This document shows, in pieces, positions 56,918 to 64,000 of a DNA stretch of 64,000 bases. Position numbers and translations under genes: made by a program. The notes under the pieces were generated by a model that searched no databases, was not told the DNA's origin, and saw only the letters and a list, made by a program, of their open reading frames with translations. Location of the stretch: contig NZ_JAWLJU010000002.1 of NCBI RefSeq assembly GCF_037120705.1, forward strand, positions 2,873,501-2,937,500, given 5' to 3'. Numbering within the stretch: the first letter of the stretch is position 1; each line of letters opens with the position of its first letter. This stretch comes from Pseudoalteromonas sp. UG3-2. GTDB taxonomy: Bacteria; Pseudomonadota; Gammaproteobacteria; Enterobacterales; Alteromonadaceae.

Positions 56918-56949
56918 GCAATGCTCTGCACAAGACATAAGGAACACCA

Positions 56950-57216
56950 ATGAAGGTTTCTGTAGAGATTAGTAAGTACCCACTGCATCAAGATTATATT
57001 CCTTATATTCAAGGCTTTATTGATCGTTTAAATCAGCATGAAAACATCAAAGTGAACACCAATGTTATGTCTACTCAAGTTTTTGGTGATTATGACGAGG
57101 TGACAACCATCATTAATCAAGAGATGAAACGCTCTTTTGCAACCTATGGCAAATGCATTTTTGTCTGCAAGTACATTGCTGGGGATTTGTCTGCGCGTCA
57201 GGGTGAAATAGATTAA
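56950..57216 (+). CDS. YkoF-like thiamine/hydroxymethylpyrimidine-binding domain protein
   Basis: 88 residues, AAGGA before the ATG. Starts KVSVEISKYPLHQDYIPYI, a ferredoxin-like strand and helix, then NVMSTQVFGDYDEVTTIINQ, which resembles the MTH1187/YkoF family of thiamine-binding proteins. Stop and next start overlap (TAATG) with a PnuC-type transporter. The assignment is by fold pattern and neighbourhood. Confidence 0.7.
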   Translation: MKVSVEISKYPLHQDYIPYIQGFIDRLNQHENIKVNTNVMSTQVFGDYDEVTTIINQEMKRSFATYGKCIFVCKYIAGDLSARQGEID

Positions 57217-57836
57217 TGGATTGGCTACGGGAAACGCTGGCAGGTTTTACTGCGATGTCGAGCTGGGAATACATTGCTGTCGCCTTAGCGGTGGCTTACC
57301 TGTTGTTAGCAATAAGACAAAACATTTGGTGTTGGCCAGTGGCGTTTGTGAATACCCTGATTTATACCATTCTCTATTGGAATGGCGCATTGGTCATGGA
57401 GTCACTATTACACTTTTATTATATGGTGATGGCGGTGGTCGGCTGGTGGATGTGGCGTCAAGGTGATAAAGATAAGCCCAGTGAAATTATCTCTTGGTCA
57501 ACCTCGCGTCACCTCTGCATTATTGCGCTTACCACCGTTGCTGCGGTGGCCTTGGGCTACTTTACCAAGCATTATATGAATGCCGATCTGGCTTACCTGG
57601 ATAGTTTTACCACTTGCTTTGCGGTGGTTACGACCTACTTGGTGGCGAAGAAAGTGTTGGAAAACTGGTTGTATTGGGTGGTGATTGATGCCGCCTCGAT
57701 TTATCTATACTACCTCAAAGGTTTTTACCCGACCTTAGTGCTGTTTATTTTTTATACCTTAATGGCATGTTGGGGTTACAAGCGCTGGTATGAAGAATAC
57801 GAATCGAAGCAGGGCAAAAATATTGCCAGCCTCTGA
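57216..57836 (+). CDS. pnuT: PnuC-family transporter, probably PnuT (thiamine uptake)
   Basis: 206 residues with about seven membrane segments. PnuC hallmarks: VALAVAYLLLAIRQNIWCWP, NTLIYTILYWNGALVMESLL, MAVVGWWMWRQG and KKVLENWLYWVVIDAASIYL. PnuC proteins move nicotinamide riboside; PnuT relatives in marine gammaproteobacteria move thiamine. Neighbours (YkoF-like upstream, kinase downstream) favour thiamine. No TPP riboswitch was seen upstream. Confidence 0.78.
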   Translation: MDWLRETLAGFTAMSSWEYIAVALAVAYLLLAIRQNIWCWPVAFVNTLIYTILYWNGALVMESLLHFYYMVMAVVGWWMWRQGDKDKPSEIISWSTSRHLCIIALTTVAAVALGYFTKHYMNADLAYLDSFTTCFAVVTTYLVAKKVLENWLYWVVIDAASIYLYYLKGFYPTLVLFIFYTLMACWGYKRWYEEYESKQGKNIASL

Positions 57837-58617
57837 CGTTGAACTAAAGTGCTTACAGCAGCAAGTAGAGCGCGTATTTACACAGCCCGTGACTGCTTTA
57901 GTGAAACTAAATAAGGGGCTGAGCAATAAAAATTACCTGCTTTACAGTGGCCAAGGAAAACGCCTACTGAAGTGCTACAGCCACGACATTCCTGTTGCTG
58001 CGCTTAGCGCTCAAAATAAGCTGGCGCAACAGCAGGTCACTTCGCAAGTACTGGCCTTTGACCAGCCATCACGGTTGGCGATATTTACCTTTCTACCTGA
58101 GGTCGAGCGCTCCCCGGTACTAGGGAAAGACTTACTCGAACAATTGGTGAGGGTACACCAGCTTGAGTTGGACGTGTATGAACAATTAGACCTGCTAGGC
58201 TACCTTAATCAGCTATCGGCGACGCTGCAAACCCGCGTTGATATGGCTTGGATCCGTTCTCAGCTTGCCAGTTTGCCCAGCGACATGGCGTTTTGCCATA
58301 ACGACTTGGTGCTCAGTAATATTATTGTTGGTGAGTCCAAAGTGCAGTTAATCGATTTTGAGTATGCCTGTCACAATGACCTCTTCTTTGATTTGGCAGC
58401 CTTGGTATGTAGTTTTGGCTGCACCGTGGCACAAGCTCACAGAGTGTTACAAAACTACTTTATGTTAAGGCAGCAAGAGCCACCAGTATACAGCCAGACC
58501 AAGCTCAAACTCTACTGCCAAATTTACCTTTTATTGAGCATTGAGTGGTATGAGCAAAGGGGAGTGGAAGACGAAGCTGCAACGCTCAGAGCAGCACTAT
58601 TAAAGTGGGTAGATTAG
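57790..58617 (+). CDS. Choline/thiamine kinase-like phosphotransferase
   Basis: 275 residues from ATG 57790, overlapping the transporter gene by 47 bases; TTG 57823 is a shorter alternative. APH/ChoK fold: LNKGLSNKNYLLYSGQGKRL (nucleotide loop), FCHNDLVLSNIIV (Brenner motif) and LIDFEYACHNDLFFDLAALV (DFE, metal). Similar to thiamine kinase ThiK and LicA-type choline kinases. Placed after PnuT it could trap imported thiamine by phosphorylation. Confidence 0.72.
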   Translation: MKNTNRSRAKILPASDVELKCLQQQVERVFTQPVTALVKLNKGLSNKNYLLYSGQGKRLLKCYSHDIPVAALSAQNKLAQQQVTSQVLAFDQPSRLAIFTFLPEVERSPVLGKDLLEQLVRVHQLELDVYEQLDLLGYLNQLSATLQTRVDMAWIRSQLASLPSDMAFCHNDLVLSNIIVGESKVQLIDFEYACHNDLFFDLAALVCSFGCTVAQAHRVLQNYFMLRQQEPPVYSQTKLKLYCQIYLLLSIEWYEQRGVEDEAATLRAALLKWVD

Positions 58618-58645
58618 CACGCTGCAAACTACCCACCATTAGCTA

Positions 58646-58828
58646 TTACAGGCCGCCAAGTCGTTTCGCGAGCTCTTTGTATTTTTCCACGTCGGATTTA
58701 TCGAAAATCGGTTCGCCATTGCCGTCAGTGTCTTTTGCAACGAGCAAGTTTTCTCGAGCAAGGCGTCTAACTCGCTCTATTTTTACGTCAAGAAACTCTG
58801 CAACTTGCTGGGTTGTCATGGGTGTCAT
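58646..58828 (-). CDS. Small excisionase/MerR-type helix-turn-helix protein
   Basis: 60 residues from ATG 58828 with GAGG nine bases before. MTTQQVAEFLDVKIERVRRL is a winged HTH (HTH_17 type), and the end ENLLVAKDTDGNGEPIF gives the wing, DKSDVEKYKE the final helix. Similar small proteins are excisionases or simple regulators. It lies 200 bases from a tRNA-Arg, but no integrase is present. Confidence 0.7.
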   Translation of the reverse strand: MTPMTTQQVAEFLDVKIERVRRLARENLLVAKDTDGNGEPIFDKSDVEKYKELAKRLGGL

Positions 58829-59039
58829 ATTTGGGATCCTCAATAATGATGTATCGCTACATTACTTATTAATAGTAGTACTAGACCTAGTCTCAGTATA
58901 ATTTATTATTTTTAAAGCATAGTTGAATAACTGTTTTTTTTTCCTAAAGTACAGCTTTTTTTAAAAATAGGTTACTAATTAGGCATCTAGCCAACATTGA
59001 CTAGCAATTGTGGTGAGATAGCATTATTATGATGGCCTC

Positions 59040-59114
59040 GCTCTCGTGGTGAAATGGATATCACGTGGCCCTCCGGAGGCTAAGTTCTAGGTTCGATCCC
59101 TAGCGAGAGCGCCA
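59040..59114 (+). tRNA. tRNA-Arg (CCG anticodon)
   Basis: Acceptor GCTCTCG/CGAGAGC, anticodon stem TGGCC/GGCTA with loop CTCCGGA (anticodon CCG), T-arm GGTTCGATCCC, encoded CCA. 75 bases. A T6 run follows immediately. Confidence 0.95.
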
Positions 59115-59142
59115 CTTTTTTCCTCTTGCTTTATTTCGGTTA

Positions 59143-60108
59143 TTACACCCACCCTTTGCGTTTAAAATAAAGGCCAATTCCTAGGGTTAACAATAACAAC
59201 AGCAACACAAATATACTAAAGGCACCGCCATATTCGGTACCAGGAATACCACCGATATTGACTCCCAATAACCCAGTTAAAAACCCAAGCGGTAAGAATA
59301 GTGCGGCCACTACCGACATCACATACATGCGTTGATTGAGCTGTTCGTTTTGTTGGTTGGTAATGCCATGCTGTATTACCTGCGCACGCTCAATGGCGGC
59401 TTCAAGCTCTTCAACATAGCGACTCAGGGCATTGTTGGCTTCTTCTAACAAACGCAAATCTTCATCTGTCAGCCATTCTTGTTGGCAATCTAGTAACTCG
59501 CTAATGGCCACCTTTTGAGGTTTTAAATAGCGTTTTAGACCTATGGTTTGGCGTCTTAATGTGGCTAACTGTTGGTAATTGGGGAGTTGCTCACTGCTGT
59601 CTAGAGCATCTTCAAAGCCATCTAGGTGTTCCTCAATTTGCCAAATAATATCTTGCATTCGCCCTGATAGCCTTGCCACTAGGGTTGATAATAGCTCGCC
59701 AATGTCTTTTGCACCCTTACCTTGTTTTAATGCAGCTAACATATCTTGCGCTGACATAATGTGGCGCTTGCGGCAGGTAATAAGTAAGCGTTTGTTAGCA
59801 TAGCAACGGATTGAAACCATGTCTTCTGGGCTTTGTTTGGGGTTTAGGTTCACGCCTCGTAAAAACACTAATAACCCCTCGCTACCCACCACGGTTCGTG
59901 GGCGAGTTTCATCGGCAATCAGTGCCTGCCACTCCCATTCTGCTAAAAAGTCTTGCTGCTTTAACCACTCGGTGGTTTGCTCGAAACTGTAGTCAAAGTG
60001 AAGCCACATTGGTTGTTGGTGAATAACGGCTTTAACCTCGCTAAGGTCTTCAATAATCCTTCCGCCACCTTGGCCGTCGAGTACAACGGCATGCAATAAC
60101 CCTGTCAT
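59143..60108 (-). CDS. zntB: ZntB/CorA-family divalent cation transporter
   Basis: 321 residues from ATG 60108 (TTG 60120 possible). A large soluble N-terminal domain with long helices (LSTLVARLSGRMQDIIWQIE) forms the funnel; two C-terminal membrane spans follow, MYVMSVVAALFLPLGFLTGL and FSIFVLLLLLLTLGIGLYF. The signature is GVNIGG rather than GMN, as expected for ZntB-type zinc transporters. Confidence 0.88.
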   Translation of the reverse strand: MTGLLHAVVLDGQGGGRIIEDLSEVKAVIHQQPMWLHFDYSFEQTTEWLKQQDFLAEWEWQALIADETRPRTVVGSEGLLVFLRGVNLNPKQSPEDMVSIRCYANKRLLITCRKRHIMSAQDMLAALKQGKGAKDIGELLSTLVARLSGRMQDIIWQIEEHLDGFEDALDSSEQLPNYQQLATLRRQTIGLKRYLKPQKVAISELLDCQQEWLTDEDLRLLEEANNALSRYVEELEAAIERAQVIQHGITNQQNEQLNQRMYVMSVVAALFLPLGFLTGLLGVNIGGIPGTEYGGAFSIFVLLLLLLTLGIGLYFKRKGWV

Positions 60109-60363
60109 GATGTAATCCAATCAACTTTGATGTTGCAAGGATTGCACAGTCAGTGAGTATTTCAAATGCAATTCTATCTCTTGACGATAAAAGAAATAGT
60201 TCGGTTTGATTTTCTTTTCGGTTGAAAAGTAGTCAGTTCCTGTTAGGTTAAATAGATATGTATTACGCAGCGATTTTGCTTATCTTGAAGATAAATTTAT
60301 TTTGTTTTGCAATTGCAGCAAATCCAAGTATAAGTCCGCACACACTTCTTTAGAGAAACAATT

Positions 60364-60792
60364 ATGATCACAGTGGGTTGGCGAGAATGGCTATCATTGC
60401 CTGAGCTTGGTATTAATGAAATCAAGGCCAAAGTTGACACAGGTGCAAGAACCTCTTGCTTACACGCTTTTCGAGTAGAACCATTTGACCACTTAAGTGG
60501 TGAACTATGGGTACGGTTTTGGATCCATCCGCTTCAAGATGATTCAGACTTCGTTGTTTGTTGCGAAGCCAAGGTATTAGATCAACGGGTGGTAACGGAT
60601 TCTGGAGGTCATAAAGAAAATCGCTATGTTATTGAGACAATACTGAACATCGCAGGGCAAAGCTGGCCCATTGAAGTTACATTAAGCAATAGAGAGACGA
60701 TGAAATTTAGAATGTTGCTAGGTCGCACGGCCATGCGTGGCAAGATACTGGTTGACCCTGAGCAATCTTACTTAACCCAAAAAACCGGATAA
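60364..60792 (+). CDS. rimB: RimK-associated retropepsin-like protease (RimB/DUF785)
   Basis: 142 residues. The aspartic-protease-like motif KAKVDTGARTSCLHA carries the catalytic Asp; VVTDSGGHKENRYVI and LGRTAMRGKILVDP are typical of the family. It lies three bases before rimK. RimB homologues modulate RimK activity in Pseudomonas. Confidence 0.9.
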   Translation: MITVGWREWLSLPELGINEIKAKVDTGARTSCLHAFRVEPFDHLSGELWVRFWIHPLQDDSDFVVCCEAKVLDQRVVTDSGGHKENRYVIETILNIAGQSWPIEVTLSNRETMKFRMLLGRTAMRGKILVDPEQSYLTQKTG

Positions 60793-60795
60793 CTT

Positions 60796-61701
60796 ATGAA
60801 AATAGGCATACTTTCAAGGAATAAATCACTGTACTCAACGCGGCGGCTGATTGAAGCGGCGGAGCAACAAGGTCATGAAGTGGCTGTGCTTGACGCTTTA
60901 CGTTGTTACATGAATATCAACAGCAGTGAGCCTGAGGTCCACTTTAAAGGTCAGAAGTTAAGTGGTTTTGATGCTGTTATTCCACGAATTGGCGCTTCTG
61001 TCACGTTTTACGGTTGTGCGGTGTTAAGGCAGTTTGAGATGATGGGGGTTTACCCGCTCAATGAATCGGTCGCCATAACGCGTTCAAGAGATAAACTGCG
61101 CTCACTGCAACTGCTTTCGAGAAAAGGCGTGGGCATGCCTATTACTGGCTTTGCCAGTAAGCCCGATGACGTTAAAGACTTGCTTGAGATGGTTGGTGGC
61201 GCACCGGTGGTGATTAAGTTGTTAGAAGGCACTCAAGGTATTGGTGTGGTGTTAGCTGAAACCCGCAAAGCCGCGGAGAGCGTCATTGAAGCCTTTATGG
61301 GATTAAAGGCGCATATCATGGTGCAAGAGTACATCAAAGAAGCCGGTGGCGCCGATATTCGTTGCTTTGTTATTGGTGATAAAGTCATTGCTGCGATGAA
61401 GCGACAGGCGCAAGCGGGGGAATTTCGCTCAAACCTTCACCGTGGCGGCTCAGCAACCTTGGTGAAAATCACCCCGGAAGAAAGGCGCACCGCGGTGGCG
61501 GCCGCCAAAGCGATGGGATTAAACGTTGCTGGGGTTGACTTGTTGCGCTCTGAACGTGGTCCTCTGGTGATGGAAGTGAACTCGTCACCAGGGCTTGAAG
61601 GTATTGAACAAGCCACGGGTAAAGACATTGCTGGCATGATCATTTCATTTATTGAAAAAAACGCTTCCGCTAAGAGGACGGCGACACGTGGCAAAGGTTA
61701 A
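60796..61701 (+). CDS. rimK: Ribosomal protein S6--L-glutamate ligase RimK
   Basis: 301 residues. ATP-grasp ligase that adds glutamate residues to the C-terminus of S6 and can make poly-alpha-glutamate. [20 protein letters not shown] starts it; [20 protein letters not shown] is the ATP-binding core, [17 protein letters not shown] and [20 protein letters not shown] carry metal-binding residues. Its end overlaps the following GTG start by 14 bases. Confidence 0.95.
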   Translation: MKIGILSRNKSLYSTRRLIEAAEQQGHEVAVLDALRCYMNINSSEPEVHFKGQKLSGFDAVIPRIGASVTFYGCAVLRQFEMMGVYPLNESVAITRSRDKLRSLQLLSRKGVGMPITGFASKPDDVKDLLEMVGGAPVVIKLLEGTQGIGVVLAETRKAAESVIEAFMGLKAHIMVQEYIKEAGGADIRCFVIGDKVIAAMKRQAQAGEFRSNLHRGGSATLVKITPEERRTAVAAAKAMGLNVAGVDLLRSERGPLVMEVNSSPGLEGIEQATGKDIAGMIISFIEKNASAKRTATRGKG

Positions 61702-62716
61702 AATTAATCGCCCATTTTCTTTACTTGATACTCGAGTTGGAGTGGGTGAGCGCTCAACGGTGCAGCTCGAGGTAGCTAAGTTATATACCCATACACCCAT
61801 GACCATCCCCATAGAGGTGGTCAATGGTACGGAAGCCGGGCCAGTATTACTGGTCTGTGCCGCTATTCATGGTGATGAGCTCAATGGCGTTGAAGTGGTA
61901 AGGCAATTATTAAATAAAATAGATGCCAGCAATTTACGGGGGACCTTAATTGCCGTGCCCATCGTCAATATTTTTGGTTTCATTCATAAATCCCGATATT
62001 TACCCGACAGGCGCGACCTTAACCGCTGTTTTCCAGGCTCTGAGCGCGGCTCTTTAGGTGGCCGCATGGCCCATATGTTTTTTGATCAGGTGGTGAAGCA
62101 AAGTACCCATATTATTGATTTACATACCGGGGCCATTCATCGCTCTAATTTGCCACAAATTCGTGGCGATCTGTCGAGCGAAACGACTAAAGAAATGGCC
62201 ATGGCGTTTGGCACACCGGTGGCGCTGGATGCGCGTCTACGTAATGGCTCGTTACGTAGTGAGGCTGCAGGCCTTGGGATCCCTGTGATTACCTACGAAG
62301 CGGGAGAGGCGCTGCGTTTTGATGCTTTAGCCATTCATGCTGGTTTAAAAGGGGTTGAAAACGTCATGCGGCAGTTGCGCATGCTTAGAGGAAAGCGCCG
62401 TAAGCAATTACATGAAGCGGTAGTTGCCGCTGCAACAAGTTGGGTGCGGGCGGATGTTGACGGTATTGTACGTGCCCAAGTTAACCTCGGAGAGCGAGTC
62501 AGCAAGGGTCAAGTATTAGCTTACATAGACAGCCCCCTTGGCCAAAGTGTTGAAGAAATCGTCGCACCGCGGAGCGGAATTGTGATTGGTCAGCAAATGC
62601 TGCCTCTGGTGAATGAAGGGGATGCGGTTTTTCACTTAGCCTATTTTGCCCACGCCAATAGCATTGTCGAGCAACAGCTAGAAACCTTTATTGATGACAT
62701 AGGCCCTATTTCTTAG
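61688..62716 (+). CDS. Succinylglutamate desuccinylase/aspartoacylase family protein
   Basis: 342 residues from GTG 61688 with AGAGGA upstream; TTG 61652 would add 12 residues. Zinc ligands: [13 protein letters not shown] (His, Glu) and [11 protein letters not shown] (His); [11 protein letters not shown] is the substrate Arg region. The C-terminal domain resembles a lipoyl-type beta hammerhead ([20 protein letters not shown]). Tight linkage to rimB-rimK suggests it trims glutamate chains. Confidence 0.85.
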   Translation: MAKVKINRPFSLLDTRVGVGERSTVQLEVAKLYTHTPMTIPIEVVNGTEAGPVLLVCAAIHGDELNGVEVVRQLLNKIDASNLRGTLIAVPIVNIFGFIHKSRYLPDRRDLNRCFPGSERGSLGGRMAHMFFDQVVKQSTHIIDLHTGAIHRSNLPQIRGDLSSETTKEMAMAFGTPVALDARLRNGSLRSEAAGLGIPVITYEAGEALRFDALAIHAGLKGVENVMRQLRMLRGKRRKQLHEAVVAAATSWVRADVDGIVRAQVNLGERVSKGQVLAYIDSPLGQSVEEIVAPRSGIVIGQQMLPLVNEGDAVFHLAYFAHANSIVEQQLETFIDDIGPIS

Positions 62717-63269
62717 GGCCTAATACTCTTTTGCTGGTAGTAGCGAGCTTGGGTTTTTGTGGCTCTTGACTGAGCACAAGCACGGGGCGGGTGACAAACA
62801 AGTTGTTTGGGTAAACCACTTTATGACCTTCAATATGGCGCAGTACCACACTCATTAACCCCATTTCGACAATACATCCTTCAACGAAGTTAGCGCCATC
62901 CACTATCCGCACCCAATTGCCAACGCGATAATCATTTTGAATGAACATTAGCAAAAAAGAGGTTAGGTTCGAGAGCAGTGACCAGCCAGCAAACATGGCG
63001 ACCCCGAGCATGGCAAAAAGCGATGAGCCGAGCACCAAAAGCCCTTTTAGCTCTATGCCCCAAAACACCAGCATGATACAAACAAATACAAACGCCACGA
63101 TAGTTTTCACCAACAGTTCGGCGCGCTGCTTGCGGTGGGAGTCAATTTTGCCGCGTGTCACTTTTTCCAGCAGCTTGCAGCACCCAGAAACCAGCAAAGG
63201 AAAAAGCAGTACAGCAATTAATGAAGCGAATAACTTATACTGATTGAGAACAAAATCTAATACGTGCAA
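62706..63269 (-). CDS. Small MscS-family mechanosensitive channel
   Basis: 187 residues. Three N-terminal membrane segments; the pore-lining third is MLGVAMFAGWSLLSNLTSFL, followed by the beta domain DYRVGNWVRIVDGANFVEGC and YPNNLFVTRPV. Much shorter than E. coli MscS and lacking most of its C-terminal domain. Convergent with the preceding gene, 11 bases overlapping. Confidence 0.85.
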   Translation of the reverse strand: MHVLDFVLNQYKLFASLIAVLLFPLLVSGCCKLLEKVTRGKIDSHRKQRAELLVKTIVAFVFVCIMLVFWGIELKGLLVLGSSLFAMLGVAMFAGWSLLSNLTSFLLMFIQNDYRVGNWVRIVDGANFVEGCIVEMGLMSVVLRHIEGHKVVYPNNLFVTRPVLVLSQEPQKPKLATTSKRVLGPKK

Positions 63270-63320
63270 TGTAGTTTATACCTTAACTATTTTACGCCTT
63301 ATATCATGCAATTTGCTCTC

Positions 63321-64000
63321 CTAAAAGCGGTTTTTTACAGTGAATAACCATTGCACATCATCGACATTGTCAGGGCCTCCAAGCGGCGCTGCAACGTCGA
63401 TATGCAGCATGATATCCGAATTCGCTCTGCTCGGCGCAAGACGAAGTCCAAGTCCAAGGTTTTTCAGTGTTGACTCGTTAGCATTGATGGCAAGGTGAGA
63501 GTCATAGGCTTTGCCTAAATCAAAAAATGCGGCACCGCCGACTTTGAATAAGCGCCATAAATCGTATTCCCAATAGAAGCGCCTTTCGATGTTAAGCAGT
63601 ACGCGTTTACTGCCTTGTTGATACTTAATTGGGTAACCTCTTAACCCGGTTTCGCCACCTAGTGTAATTTGTTTGTCTAAAGTGAGGTTTTTACCATAGC
63701 TATAGCTGGCGTTGAGAAACCAAGATTGGTAGAGGCTGGTATTAAGGTAATATTGAATATTGAAACTGGCTATGAGGTTTTCAGCGCGGTCGCTTTGCTG
63801 ATCCCAATTGCCATTGAGGTCCATAGCAAAGCGCCAAAGGCTGTGATCTGAGGTATAGTGAGCCGTATCTGCGCTAAGAGAAAAAATGACGCGTTCGTCA
63901 TCATTGCTCCATGCCGTAGGAGAGTACCCGAGTAAAGCACGAATGTTCCAACCTAAATTTAAATCTTCGGTGCGATAAATAGAGTCAAAGTTTCGCACCT
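63321..64000 (-). CDS. Omp85-type outer membrane barrel, C-terminal part (runs off right edge)
   Basis: Open to the window end with about 226 residues visible. The barrel pattern is of surface antigen D15/TpsB type: ITLGGETGLRGYPIKYQQGS is the conserved lid-lock/RGY motif region, LLNIERRFYWEYDLWRLFKV and VGGAAFFDLGKAY the final strands, ending LFTVKNRF with terminal Phe. The N-terminal part, with any POTRA domains, lies outside. Confidence 0.85.
   Translation of the reverse strand, partial: VRNFDSIYRTEDLNLGWNIRALLGYSPTAWSNDDERVIFSLSADTAHYTSDHSLWRFAMDLNGNWDQQSDRAENLIASFNIQYYLNTSLYQSWFLNASYSYGKNLTLDKQITLGGETGLRGYPIKYQQGSKRVLLNIERRFYWEYDLWRLFKVGGAAFFDLGKAYDSHLAINANESTLKNLGLGLRLAPSRANSDIMLHIDVAAPLGGPDNVDDVQWLFTVKNRF

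Noticed and set aside
56773..56949. TPP riboswitch before the YkoF-PnuT-kinase genes
   Set aside because: Looked for CTGAGA and the conserved THI-box segments; not found.

Overview
The window looks like a chromosomal segment of a marine gammaproteobacterium of the Alteromonadales type. The evidence is the gene content and order: dusB-fis, rpsU-yqeY-dnaG-rpoD, rsmD/ftsY-ftsE-ftsX-rpoH, mutS/pncC-recA, suhB/trmJ-iscRSUA-hscBA-fdx, and MotX of the sodium-driven polar flagellum. Base composition is moderate and most of the segment is core housekeeping DNA with short gaps, good ribosome sites and many readable intrinsic terminators. No insertion sequence, prophage or CRISPR array was seen.

Layout. 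1-4.3 kb: DUF2797 fragment, purD, a lipoprotein methyltransferase, purH (all minus). 4.3-8.6 kb: an AT-rich accessory island. It holds a 58-residue peptide with a double-glycine-type leader and a Thr/Asp-rich C-terminus, a MvdD-like ATP-grasp ligase, a secreted GX2H/erythromycin-esterase-like protein and an orphan lipoprotein. 8.6-16.6 kb (minus): fis, dusB, prmA, rpoD, dnaG, yqeY, rpsU, rsmD. 16.8-24.5 kb (plus): ftsY with twenty 48-bp repeats, ftsEX, rpoH behind a perfect CIRCE operator, plsC-like, rraB, an HD-GYP protein. 24.5-35.6 kb: a nested inverted repeat element, two small membrane proteins, fadL, mutS, pncC, recA with a LexA box, purA, motX, a NhaP-type antiporter. 36.3-44.2 kb: proBA, tRNA-Ala, a lipoprotein, a YbaK-type editing enzyme, an MFS exporter, DUF2058, a cytochrome c, and a class II aldolase/enolase-superfamily pair. 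44.3-51.7 kb: suhB, trmJ and the full isc operon behind three IscR-type operators. 51.7-58.6 kb: a semialdehyde dehydrogenase, an NTP-transferase/anomeric sugar kinase pair, a Tat-exported GH109-like enzyme, an NTF2-like remnant, and a likely thiamine uptake trio (YkoF-like, PnuT, kinase). 58.6-64 kb: a small HTH protein, tRNA-Arg, a ZntB/CorA transporter, a RimB-RimK-desuccinylase set, an MscS channel and the C-terminal part of an Omp85-type barrel.

The strongest candidate for an undescribed system is the 4800-7294 cassette. Its order (tiny precursor, hairpin, ATP-grasp ligase, secreted hydrolase-like protein) fits a graspetide, a ribosomal peptide crosslinked by side-chain esters or amides. 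Its predicted core contains a run that follows the spacing of an EF-hand calcium loop. The second strongest signal is the perfect CIRCE element on the rpoH promoter, which would put the heat-shock sigma factor under HrcA. A second peptide-ligase system (RimB-RimK-AstE-like) lies near the right end. All functional statements come from reading motifs and context; no database search was run.
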